Assembly (NCBI GenBank): GCA_025331565.1
Contig: JAFREQ010000095.1
Location: 124,001 to 188,000, forward strand
Direction: 5' to 3'
From: Holacanthus passer
Lineage: Eukaryota; Chordata; Actinopteri; Pomacanthidae
Length of the DNA: 64,000 bases
Made by a program: the position numbers and the translations under genes. Every line of letters starts with the position of its first letter. Position 1 is the first letter of the stretch. This document shows positions 40,401 through 50,400 of the stretch, piece after piece. Under the pieces are notes generated by a model, which was given only the letters and a program-made list of their open reading frames with translations, was not told the origin of the DNA and did not search any database.

Positions 40401-40890
40401 TGCAGGATGGATGATGGCTGATGTGTTTCCTGCATCATGACATGAGCTGTTTCCTCTGTGCTGTTTTAACCACATGAGGAGAGTTGATGAGGACTAAGAG
40501 AGGCTGAACTCAAACCTCCATGTGATTGACTTGCAAATCAAAATTCAACTGATGATTATATCACCCACACTCTTTATATTGAAGATGATAAAATTAGGGG
40601 TCAAATGGTCATTAAAGAGAGAAAATAGCAACATAAATGCTGCATTTTCATATATAACAGCTTAGAAATTCACATCTGCTGTGGTGGAGAAAAACACCAG
40701 TAAAGCTCAGTTAACATTATACTGAGACAGGATTTTTAATACACAAATTACAGCCTTCAGTCATTTAATATACAAGAGGATAAAAACAAGTTGATGCTAG
40801 TGAAATCTAGTTAGCATCAGTTAGCTAACTTACCTTGATATCTGGGAGCATTTGTCTCACTTTGAAGGTGGTTTTGGATCCCGTTAACAT
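13421..40890 (-). CDS. mtmr11: Myotubularin-related protein 11 (inactive phosphatase), 17 coding exons
   Basis: Coding exons, 5' to 3': 40890-40834, 33687-33618, 27958-27822, 27640-27571, 26596-26457, 25965-25881, 23813-23666, 23223-23136, 22565-22477, 21537-21410, 20222-20144, 19888-19818, 17861-17689, 17488-17318, 17042-16824, 16315-15998, 13873-13421. All junctions are GT/AG, phases agree, and the sum is 2496 bases (831 residues plus stop). Order of parts: GRAM/PH-like region (about 40-170), myotubularin phosphatase-like core (about 195-600) and a C-terminal helix with heptad leucines (VERLALEVQQLKEKL) before a Pro/Ser-rich tail. The usual myotubularin signature HCSDGWDR is replaced by LQEADDRD around residue 388, so the catalytic Cys is absent. 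MTMR11, not MTMR10, is indicated by GWRVSSVNDRF, HPRGSDLLR and DIQLAHSRLRALCL. Family knowledge: dead myotubularins act as partners or adaptors of active 3-phosphatases on endomembranes. The tail makes it longer than human MTMR11 (about 709 residues). Confidence 0.92.
15053..15075 (+). repeat. Interstitial telomere-like repeat (CCTAAC)n
   Basis: About 3.5 tandem copies of the vertebrate telomere unit (CCCTAA) lie in the last mtmr11 intron. Such short interstitial tracts are usually attributed to double-strand-break repair. Confidence 0.85.
15759..15786 (+). repeat. (GT)n(AT)n microsatellite
   Basis: Five GT units pass into about nine AT units, a compound dinucleotide repeat in the last mtmr11 intron. 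Confidence 0.9.
17689..17861 (-). other. mtmr11: mtmr11 exon 13: degenerate catalytic loop
   Basis: The exon starts with AA, completing a Glu codon begun in exon 12, and reads ADDRDMSCVVSSLVQVM. In active myotubularins this position holds the Cys-x5-Arg loop in a HCSDGWDRT context. Here the Cys and its flanking His-Ser are missing while a DRD remnant remains. The same loss is seen in human MTMR11 (LQERGDRDL) and MTMR10, so this is a conserved family property and not a local mutation. Confidence 0.85.
24186..24342 (-). repeat. Dispersed AT-rich element, copy 4
   Basis: Contains AACTTTGGACTTTGGACAGC, TTGTGATGAGCATTGTTCCC, TGATTGATCAATTAATTG and a terminal GTGCAGCCCTAATCG. Reverse orientation relative to copy 1. 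Lies in the intron between mtmr11 exons 6 and 7. Confidence 0.65.
25781..25806 (+). repeat. (GACT)n tetranucleotide repeat
   Basis: About six GACT/ACTG units lie 75 bases beyond the donor side of mtmr11 exon 6. Intronic and likely polymorphic. Confidence 0.9.
27959..33617 (-). other. mtmr11: mtmr11 second intron
   Basis: Phase-1 intron of about 5.7 kb between the exon ending ..CLRCLP-G and the one starting GECVLQRAVM. It holds one dispersed element copy (about 28383-28485). Several open frames of 60-166 codons occur on both strands but show no domain, splice context or codon bias. No nested gene is supported. Confidence 0.65.
28383..28485 (-). repeat. Dispersed AT-rich element, copy 5 (partial)
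   Basis: TTAATCGATTAATCGTGAAA followed by AATAATGAAAATCATTTTTA and GCTGCAGTCCTAG, the right-end landmarks of the family in reverse orientation. The left part is missing. Confidence 0.65.
33688..40833 (-). other. mtmr11: mtmr11 first coding intron
   Basis: Phase-0 intron of about 7.1 kb (GTAAGTTAGC...CTCTTACAG on the minus strand), the longest in the gene and so a likely place for intronic enhancers. It contains one dispersed element copy at about 39060-39236. No RNA gene or coding exon was recognised. Confidence 0.65.
39060..39236 (-). repeat. Dispersed AT-rich element, copy 6
   Basis: Contains TTGGACTGTTGGTCGCCCAA, TTTTTCACTGTTTTCTGAC, CAGTCAAGATTAATC and a terminal AATCATAAGTTGCAGCCCTA. 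This is the fullest reverse-orientation copy in the window. Confidence 0.7.
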
Positions 40891-41300
40891 TTTTGTCGAC
40901 TTAAATAAAAGAAAACACGATGCAAAAACAAACCGAGTGACTGTAAAATAAAAGATAAACTGTGTGTTATGTGAAGCTAGCGGCGGCTGGCTGAGTTAGT
41001 TAGCCGAGAAGGAGCAGCCCGGTCCGGAGTCCAGTCACCGGTTAGCCTGCATCAACACCGGCTGCTACAACTGAGCTGTTCAGGGACGACCAGCAAACTA
41101 GTTTAGCTCTTTTCATCGCTGTCCAGCATCCGTGTCCCGACCACACAAATATACACACACCCTGTTAAAATCTATTAATACAAATTACTATTCCTACTAT
41201 TATTAACCGGCTGTTAGTCACTAAGATGCGTTCACCGTTACTGCCGCGTTTCCTGCCCGATGCGCTGTTTGTTTATTCCTTCGCCATAGTGAAACACAGG
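40891..41300 (-). promoter_or_regulatory. mtmr11: mtmr11 5' UTR and CpG-rich promoter region
   Basis: Upstream of the start ATG (context AAAAATG) the sequence turns GC- and CpG-rich between about 40975 and 41290 (GCGGCGGCTGG, CCCGGTCCGGAG, CCGCGTTTCC), in contrast to the AT-rich flanks. No TATA box was identified. This fits a housekeeping-type CpG promoter. The precise start site is not visible. Confidence 0.5.
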
Positions 41301-41395
41301 GGTGGAAAAAAAAAAGTGCAGCAGTGGAGCTTCTTAAAGGGACCAAGTACATCTGGACCCAGGAAAGAACTGGACGAGCTGCAGAGTCCCGGACT

Positions 41396-41420
41396 GAGAG
41401 AGAGAGAGAGAGAGAGAGAG
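41396..41420 (+). repeat. (GA)12 microsatellite
   Basis: Uninterrupted GA dinucleotide tract just upstream of the mtmr11 promoter region. Confidence 0.9.
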
Positions 41421-41539
41421 TCCTCAGGAAGTTTTATCTGACGCACCAGAAGCTGGGGAAAGCGTCAAGGAGGGACAGAGGTCAGTTTTCCCCGCTTTCG
41501 TTAAACCCCTTGAACTCACCACCGCTCAACAATGACTCT

Positions 41540-41660
41540 TACTATAAAAATGCAAAAAATACACAAAAATACTGCAATAAGAGTAAAAGTCATGCATCCA
41601 ATACAAGTAAAAGTACAGAAAAAATACACTTATAAAAACTAAAAGTACTTGTTGGTCATG
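41540..41660 (+). repeat. AAAAGTAC-rich dispersed repeat, copy 1
   Basis: GTAAAAGTCATGCATCCAA, CAAGTAAAAGTACAG and AACTAAAAGTACTTG occur in series. A related segment at 61530-61665 carries AATACTTGTGTAAAAATGT and GTACTTAAGTAAAAAGTAGG. This pattern is frequent in teleost intergenic DNA; the family is not assigned. Confidence 0.5.
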
Positions 41661-43266
41661 AGTACTGTATGTATACAGTTTAATTAATACTCTTGGTTTT
41701 AATTTGTATACTTCTAATTATTTATTTTTTACTTGTCCATAGTTCTGTATGTCTATATTTATTTATGTCCTTGTGCTGTTTTATCTCATCTTATTAGATT
41801 ATAATCAGAATGCATTCATTTGTTAATTAGCTTTTTACTGTTGTAGCTGCTCCAGCTGAAGGTAATTTTATGTTCTTTATTTAAACTTATAATAATGTGC
41901 ATCACATTTAAAAAAAATAAATAAATGTGAAATAAAGTTGAGAAAAAGTTCAATATTTCTCTCTGAAAAGTCAAGTATAAATATTTAGAATCAAATAGAA
42001 AGTGCCTCCAAACTGTTTTGCACTAAGTTACTTAGCAGCATTTATATAACTCAGAACAGTTTTATTAATGTGTCTAAGGTTCCCTGAGTCAAACTTGTGC
42101 ATCATGATGTCCAGGCCTGTTTCTCTGTCTTGTTCTTTGTTTAGACATTGCTTTTCATACATCTGCGTCTTTTGTTTACACTCATGGCAAATATGTTTAT
42201 TTGAAGTGGTTCTCATCTAAATTTGCCTTTGTTCTCCAGTGGACAGTCGCTACACAACCTGTTTGTCCTTGAATGACATCCAAGGAAATGAAAAGAGTCA
42301 GCATTGCTTTTTATAGTGAGTGATCTGGCTTTGTGTTCAGGCGACTTGTTGTTGAGGGTTTGAATTGAAGCAGTAGCTGAGCCTGTAAGGCAACATCCAT
42401 GAAAGCATTCAACTCTTGACCTTCTAGTATTTCAAGGCTGCAAAACTTTTCCTAAACAACAAAATAACCCTGTTAATTTACCATCCACGGCCTCTTTTTG
42501 CTCAGCAGTACCTTTCTTCTGTTCCTTCAGCAGGTCTGCGTCTGGCTCCTCTCCTCTTCTCTCTCATCCAAACTTGTGAGGAAAAAAAACACCAATAACT
42601 CTTTCAGGAAGCCAATTCAGAAGAAATTCCTTTCCAGCGAGAAAAGGGAAAGTTTGAATAATCCTGAGCGACAGTCTGTCCTGCTGAACAGGTGGGGAGA
42701 CGGCGTCCTTGTGAACTATAATAGAGAGAGGTCTGGATTTTTTACCACATGGGAAAGTGTTCAATATTACATAAGGGTCTCCAATTTCTCTAATACATAA
42801 AACAGACCCAGACACAGGACCTTGCATCATCTGAGCTGGAGTTATTCAACAATGTATAATGCAACAAGGTTAAGGTAATATAGAATGACACAGAGAGCAA
42901 ATATTCACAATAAAATTACCTCTGTGTTTATGTATGAATTTGTCTCTATCTCTGCAGCTCCACACTTTAAGAATAATGATGATAATATGATTCTTACAAT
43001 GGATGAGGAAATTCTGTTTTCTCTTGCCCTTGCTCTTGTCATGGCGCCACCCTAAAACCTTCAACAAGCTGACTTTAAGAACTGGCTCCAGGTATAAAAG
43101 CAAGTGTAACATGTCCATTCTAAGGACACACATGGAAAACCATCTTCATCTCATTACAGTCATAGACCGTCAATCAGGTGGTTGTAGCTTTTATGATCAA
43201 AAGGTTTATGTTCATATTAGACACAGAAAAAAGCAGAGGCGTCGCATTCTTGAAATACAATGAGAA

Positions 43267-43272
43267 TTTATT
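43267..43272 (-). terminator. otud7b: Candidate distal poly(A) signal of otud7b
   Basis: TTTATT on plus (AATAAA on minus, within TTTGAATAAATTCTC). Beyond it the sequence has no further link to otud7b. Confidence 0.5.
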
Positions 43273-45779
43273 CAAACGGTGCAAAAAAATTAATAATTAT
43301 AATAATAATAATAACCTAACATAAAATCTGATGTTCTTTCTATCCAGATTGCACTGTCACACAGCCTTAGGGCTCTCCTCTCAAAAAAGAAAACAAAAGC
43401 AAAACATTAAAACAATAAAAAATAAAAACAGATCAAAATACCAGGACAAATGAAATCAAGTTAAAATAATGCACAAATTTGGTAAAATGGATTGCCATTT
43501 ACATGCAACAGTTCCAGTCCCATGCAACTCAAAGTATTCCATGTTAATGTCACTGATGATGAATGTTCTGTCCACACAGAAATTACAGTGTTGTACAATA
43601 TATAAAAATATATCGGGTCAGCTGTGTCTTTGAAGCAAAACTAATTCTGAGCCATTTCTCTTCTGGTTTGGAGGAAACGAGCTGGGTCAACAAGAACATC
43701 ACTGTCATGTTTTAGCACGGATCGGTGGTTGTAGAAAAAAAAAGTAAACAAAATTTACAAATAAAAAAAAAAACAACCCAACAACAAACAAATAAAAGCC
43801 AGACTGCTAGACAATTAGCCATGTGAGAAAGAACATCCTAAAATGTCGCAACTAAACATTCCACAAGGAAACCTATTTAAAAAAATCTCACTATAAATAT
43901 ATATTCTCAAATGGTATCTTGTTAGGTCAGCATTGAGGAAATTAGTTTGCACAAGTATCGAGAGGCCCGTCTGGGAGTCGCCTTCCCTTCCACAGCCAAA
44001 ATGTCACTTTCTGGTAAATTCTACCCCAAATCCAGACTCTTACAAGCTTATCATCCATTTCTGTTTTCAGTATCCAACAATATACATTCTTACCCTTTTA
44101 AAAACACTGTAAAACTTTGGGCTTACAAAAATAACTTGGAACATATTTATACAACCTCTCATTGTTTTTTTTCTTTAAATACAAAAAAAACTATTTGTAG
44201 CCTGTAAAGTCTGATGTTTTACATGTTTCTGAGGCATCCATTTCATTGCAAAAACATAAAATTAAAAAAATGGTTTCGTAAGCTAATTATTACTTTGGAG
44301 GGCGGGAAAGAGAGTATGCACACATACACATTTTGAAAAACAGGCATCACCTTCCCGCAGTAAGGGAACACTTAGACTAACCCACGGGTCTCATCTCAAT
44401 TAAAATGCTAGTGCATGGACACATGTCAACACACATAAACACAGCAAATGTTTTTCGGGAAGTAGTATTGGGAAATAGTGTTTTATTGTCATTCAAACTC
44501 TAGTGTTACTTTAAATGCACAGCAAAAAGACTCCCTTCTTCTTGGACCAGCTTTTGCAACCTGGAAAATATTGTAATGTAGTGTTAGATAGTGTTAAATT
44601 AGCACTACTGAAAATGATTCCCCAATATTTTGGTTATTTTTGCTTGTAGTTTGAGTGTAGGTCACTGAGGGGAAAGCTAAAACACTGAGTTTAAAAGGAA
44701 AACAAAACAAGAGTGCCCTCAACTGGGCAAGGCAGTGAATTGCATACAAAATTGTGCTTTTCTAGACTCGATGCCAAAGAACCGATCAACAAGAGTAGAG
44801 CAACTAGAGTCACACTACCTCAAAATAAATTCCTCACCATGGCTTTTCATAGGGGAAATAATAACAAATTAAAGTATTTAAGTAGTCATTTGAACACTAG
44901 TACAACTAAAACAGCCTTGAATTTGAAATTATAATAAGGAAGACTCAAACAGAAGACCAGTCTGTATCAACTAGTTGATATGCCTAACTGAAAAGAACAA
45001 TGGCATTATCATAATAGCTTCAACATAATTCTCAAAAAAAATAATAATTTGTTACATTTTGGGGCAGTAGTAGCAGAAACTGCAGGCAACGAAGCAAGCA
45101 GTGGATACTCGATGTTCATCCTGCACACATGTACAAACAGGATTGTGATGCCACGAGGACAAATGCTGAAAAAGGCAACTAGGAAACTGAGTTAGATGGA
45201 GACGCTGGCACCAAAATGCTGTCGCTCTACAGTAACTGAATCCTTTAGAGAAACCCTTCTGACCTGTGCCCCTGATTTCCCATGAACAGAGGTGGCAGTG
45301 TCTGCAGAGATGAACAAAGGACAACAGTCAGGCCACTTCAAAAACAGTAAAAAGTTTTGTGACTACGGACATCAGGAAAGTGCTTGAATTTGTGCAAAAA
45401 GAGATAACGAAAGAGGATTTGGCGGGACGAATGCCAGAAATGAAGAAACCGCCTTCAGTAGAACTTCAGAATTTGTAGTGGGTGACCAAACCAATAAGCA
45501 TTAAGATGTTCCATTAGCAAGGACATCATGAATGCTTGAAGTTTTTGATCATGACATTTTAGGAAACACGTTTCACATTTCTCAACCGTCAGAGCACAGA
45601 GGGTTTGTCATTTCAAAACAGTCAGTTTCAGAATCACAACTTCTTACGAGATATTGGTCAATAATGTGTGAATGCTCTTGGGTATCAACATCCAGCAAAA
45701 GTGCATGCGTCCATTAGCACCACGCAAACAGAAATTGGAAACAATTGTCACAACTGCAGATACATACATAACTGCATGA

Positions 45780-46110
45780 TATTGGATTTTTGTTATCATA
45801 TTATATATATTTTCAATATTTAGATTTTTTTTTCAATATCCGATATGTCGATATTTCTCAACTCATTTTTGGCGATGCCGATACCGATATATGCATATAT
45901 TTTGTACCTAATTACAGAGAGCAATTAAATTTGTAGTGTTGAAGGAACACAATTTGGCTCCTCCCTGCATGACTGACTCTGTCCAATCATTGCGAAAAGC
46001 TACTCCCCTCTCTGTTTCAAACACTTATTATAATACTATAATTAAAGCGTCATCTCATTTGGCCTGTTATATCAGAATATTTCATTTCTGACCAATACTG
46101 ATATTTCTTT
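45780..46110. repeat. CGATAT-rich dispersed repeat inside the otud7b 3' UTR
   Basis: Contains TTCAATATCCGATATGTCGA, GCGATGCCGATACCGATATA and later CCAATACTGATATTTC. Repeats of GATATCGATAT type are common in fish genomes. If the 3' UTR assignment is right, the element is transcribed as part of otud7b mRNA. Confidence 0.55.
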
Positions 46111-47400
46111 TAAAAGCTTTTATAGCAGCTCCATTATGTGTTGTTATGATCTTGAATCCCTTACTGCGGACATCCTCACAGCTTCAGAACAAGTTTATGT
46201 CCAATTTTGACAAAAATGTAACATTTCAATAATTTAACTTGTTTCGCACGTGACGAGTGTCTCCAAAATCTGTTGCTGGATGTGACATTTTGCCTTTGTA
46301 GTGTGTAGTATTGCATGCCTTGGTTTGTCAGAATAATCAAATGCCTCAATGCCAACCTTTGTTACAGAAAGAGGAAGACCCAACTAAGAAAGAGAAACAT
46401 TCCAACAAACATATGAAATACTCTGGATCAGGCTCTGGGAACAGTATCTGACATAGTGTTGCCATCTTGTCTTTGTTCTACATTGCCTGCTCAATATTGT
46501 GACCAAATGCATTTCATCTTCAAAACGTTGACATCTTCATAATCCAATTTAGAGATATATGAATTGGATAAAAACATGAAGTTTTTAGGTGATATTTGTT
46601 TTGCCAAAAAGATACTAGTAACAGTGCAGAGCAGTTGTCTTCAATGCATGGACATTTATGTGTTTGCATTCTGTAACATTAGCACCACAGCAGCCCACAG
46701 AACGCTTAATCATTAGCATTGCACGGTAGTTTCAATTTGCATTATGCAAATGGTGACTGACGAAAAAGCAATTTGACAAGGATTAATTCTGCTGTTTCCC
46801 GAGGTACATATGACGCAAGCATCTAGTAACAGTAGTGTAAAATCTGTATAACACTGAAATCACCCGAACTGGATGTGACTTCAAAATGCTCAAACATCCC
46901 TTAATTAACCAATCCAAACGTTATCGCAGACCACAAATGGAGTGGAGACACTCGTGCCTTTTCTCTTTGTGCTTGCATCACCATGTATGAAGCAGTGTGA
47001 GTCTGACTTAGTGTATATGCGTGCATGTTCTGTATGTGTGTTGATGAGTGTTATGTGCGGTGCCTGCCATATACATTCTCTCCACTAGGAGGAGACAGTA
47101 GCAAGGCGTTAAACTCTGATAAAGGAGGAGAGCCTGCAGCTCACACACACACAAACACACACTCACACACTCATACATAACGCCTGCATTAAGAGCCACA
47201 GCAAAATGTAACAGAAGTGCAGTTAGTTTACTCTATAGTCTAACATGTGACCCCAGCAGTCAGAAACCACCCTGTGTATTCTGTTCTCGTGTCAACTCTC
47301 TGCCACTTTGAGGTCTATTCCAACAGGAAGTGACAGCTAAAAAAGAGAGAGCTGGTTGTGCCTTTCTCTTGTCCATTCAGAGGCAGATCTGCCTCAGCCG

Positions 47401-47420
47401 TTTTTTTTTTTTTTTTTTTT
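47401..47420 (-). repeat. A20 homopolymer just after the otud7b stop
   Basis: T20 on the plus strand, so A20 in the otud7b mRNA, 46 bases past the stop codon. It could prime oligo-dT internally and make the transcript look prematurely ended in cDNA data. Confidence 0.85.
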
Positions 47421-47466
47421 AACTGAAAAAGGCCACTCATCAAATTCAAGCCATAGCAAGGTCTAT

Positions 47467-50400
47467 TCAGAACCTGTGGATGGCTGGTTCTGACTCCCTC
47501 TTTTTCAGCTCTTCCCGGTAGCAGTAGGAGCAGTAGTTGCCTGTTTCGGGGTGTCCGTAGTAGGTGCAGCTGGGTGTCCGACAGCGGCTGGACTGCAGGC
47601 TGGCCAAACCGCCGGCACTGCCCAGTGAGTAGTGTCTGACTGGGGGTTGCCCACTCCGAGAGTCTAGGTTGGAGCGCATGTCCCGGAGGCCATTGGTGTA
47701 ACTCCCACCAGTGGGTTCAGACCCAGGGTAGTCTGGTGGGTCAAACTCAGGGGGATATGAGGGCGCAAGGCGGGAGGGACTCAAGGAGACGGGGCCTTGT
47801 GAGTTATTGTACTGGGGATGGGAGGGACCCTGCGCTGTGGGGCAGTGCCGGGGAAGGGTGGCGTAAGAGGGGAGGCCAGGGTAGGAGGTTGCCGGGGAGC
47901 CGCCGGCTAGCTGACGCCGTGTATCCATGTAGCCGTGCATGTGAAGGTGCTGGGTGAGGGGTGCTGCAGCAGGAGGCTGGTCTATGAAGGAGGGCCGGGG
48001 GATGGGCACGACAGCAGAGTACATAGAGGGGCTCAAGGGAGAGGGCTTGAGTTGGTTGAAGGAAGGTGACGAGTTCTCCGACAGCTCCTCTTTAGCCTCA
48101 TAAGGCCGGTAGGTCAATTCTGGACCACCAACTGTCTCCTTCTTAGGTATCTGGATGCCATTGGTGATGCCCTTCCTCTCTGCATCACGACGCTGTTGTT
48201 CTTGCTCGGCCCGAAAGCGCTCCTCTGCATCGGTGAGGTAGCGCTGGATCATCTCCTCCTGGAAGGGCTGCCGGTTGCTGGTAGTGAGAAGGCTGGCAAA
48301 GATGAATTTCCTCTCACCTTGCATGGCGGCTCGCAGGATGCCCAGGCTCACCTTGACATCAGCGCTGTACTTGTAAGTATCGCTCTCAGTACTGCTCCCA
48401 CCACTGCTGCTCATACTGCTCCCTGTTCCATTGAGACGCTCGCTACCTGAGGAAGGGGAGCCCTTCCCAGAATCCTCTGAGGTGTGGGCTGACGGCGAGC
48501 CATCTTTGCTGCCCTTCCTTCCCCTAAACGAGCCCTTCTTCTTCTCCCCACCCTCCTGCTTGACACCTCCAGCTCCAGCGTTCTTTCCTGTCATCAGTCC
48601 GCCCACGTTTTTCTTCAGCTTGCTGCCCAGGCTCTTTCCGAAACTCCCAAGCTTATTGGCCACAGAGTCTGCCCTCTTCTTGTCTTTATCCTTGTCTTTC
48701 TCCTTCTTGGTTTTGTCCTTCCCTACTGTCCCTGTTCCCGCCCCTGCCGATCCACTGCTGGAGGAACTAGATGAGGAAGAGGAGCTGTTCTTGGCCAAGG
48801 ATCCACCTCCATTAACCGTTGATCCCGTGGTTGTGTCTCCATTGCCGTTGGAGCTGCTGCTGACTGACTCCTTGTCTGACTCTCCTGAGTCAGGAGGCGT
48901 GCGGGCATCCTCTCCTGCCGATGCTGTCGGCGACTCGGGCTGGGCCAGAGGGGCTTGCTACAAGGGAACAAAGCAGAAACACAAGCTAGTGGAAAAATAC
49001 TCTAGAAAAATGTACACCCCAATCTGCTGACCACACTACAATGGTAAAGAATACTAAAAAATGCAATAGTCATAAGAATATTAAACAAACATCACGTTCT
49101 GTCTTAGTTCTAACAGCACCGGTACATGCCCCTCAGGTTTGAGGGAAAAAAATCAGGACAAGACATAGAGGATGTGAAAAGAGTGAGTCATAGAGATGTT
49201 TTTTGCAGACCAATGCAGAAAAAAACAAATGACTCAGTTTCCAAATGCCTTTTCATATCACAAACATGTTACGGAAGCTGTAAAATAAAGAAAGCTGGAT
49301 TTGGAAGTGGCATGACCTGTGTGATGACGCATTATTTTGATCTCAAACAAGAAGCAGTTACAGAATGTCCCATCTTTCAGCAATAACAACCACTATCCTC
49401 TGGTAGAACTGCTCAACAGAAAAATCCCCCTAAAATATAATCTAATAGATTTCAGTACAGGCATTGCTGTATTGCCACCAGTCCCTACAGCTTAACCATG
49501 AAACCGCTCTGAACTTGTCTTTCCAAGCTCCCTGATGTTAGCATGTGGCACACAAGAGGACCTTTGTCACGGTGTTTGCGTGGCGTGACTTAATGACCTG
49601 AATGGCCCAGTGTAGTTTGTTTTCACATATGCTTTGTACAGCAGTCAGGGGACAGCTGGTCTGAGGCAAAAAGAAATAAAATACTGTCCTTGTTTATAAT
49701 GAGTGTGGGAAATTAACACTAACCACAAGCAGCTGCAATACTTTAAGTCTACCAACCGCTTTGGCATCTGTCTGATTATCACGTTATGAGTTGGGGTTTC
49801 TTTTTCCCCCGAAAACTCAATTTCACTGGTAAAATACCGAATGATTCTTTGGAATCCTAAGCCAGCCTCAAGGGTTTGTTGAAACTATTCTTTTTATCAC
49901 TGATGTATTTTGCTGCCATTGCAAAAGCAGTTTGGGCAAAACCAGGACGTCCAATAAAACTTATGATGAATCCTGTTGCCTGAGCTTGGGCTCTATAAAC
50001 CCCCCTGTTGTAGAGGAGCAAACATGACTCAGGATGGACGTGTGGACTTTCATCTTTACCTCACAGGGCAGGGGCAGCCAGGTGACGGTCATGTAGCTGT
50101 GCAACATCTGGAGTTTGGCCTCCAAAGAGAGAGCCACACTGGGAAGAAGAGAGGGAGAGAGAAAAAAGTCAAAACCCAGCGAGAGGAGACCAACACTTTC
50201 AGCCAGAGCTCCAGTGTCATACATGTGGTGATGTAGTTTATGTTAAAGTGTAGTAATGTTCTTTCTTTTAGACAGTATTGGATTGTAAACCATGATCCCA
50301 GAGATAAATGTGCAACCACAGACAATAGATCCAAGAGAATATGCAGATGTAGGCAGCAATAGAAGAAACATACTAGTGAAGCCAAATTTAAGAAATCAAT

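Larger units (their letters stand above)
41301..43245. other. Intergenic gap between mtmr11 promoter and otud7b 3' end
   Basis: About 1.9 kb with no supported exon. It contains the (GA)n tract and an AAAGTACTT-rich segment (about 41540-41660) that resembles one at 61530-61665. Both genes are on the minus strand, so this gap is the whole space between the otud7b poly(A) site and the mtmr11 promoter. Confidence 0.55.
43246..47466 (-). other. otud7b: otud7b 3' untranslated region (about 4.2 kb)
   Basis: From the stop codon to the AATAAA at 43272-43267 no other gene is seen. The stretch is AT-rich and includes an A20 run (minus strand) 46 bases after the stop, an interrupted CA tract (47140-47170) and a CGATAT-rich repeat at about 45780-46110. 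A long 3' UTR is usual for vertebrate OTUD7B and would give room for post-transcriptional control. Earlier cleavage sites may also be used. Confidence 0.6.

Noticed and set aside
13421..40890. Calling the gene mtmr10 or mtmr12
   Set aside because: Diagnostic segments and adjacency to otud7b fit MTMR11. MTMR10 has a different core (e.g. GWRVCSINEGY).
48431..49030. 199-codon plus-strand frame opposite the last otud7b exon
   Set aside because: Antisense shadow of the Ser/Lys-rich coding strand of otud7b.
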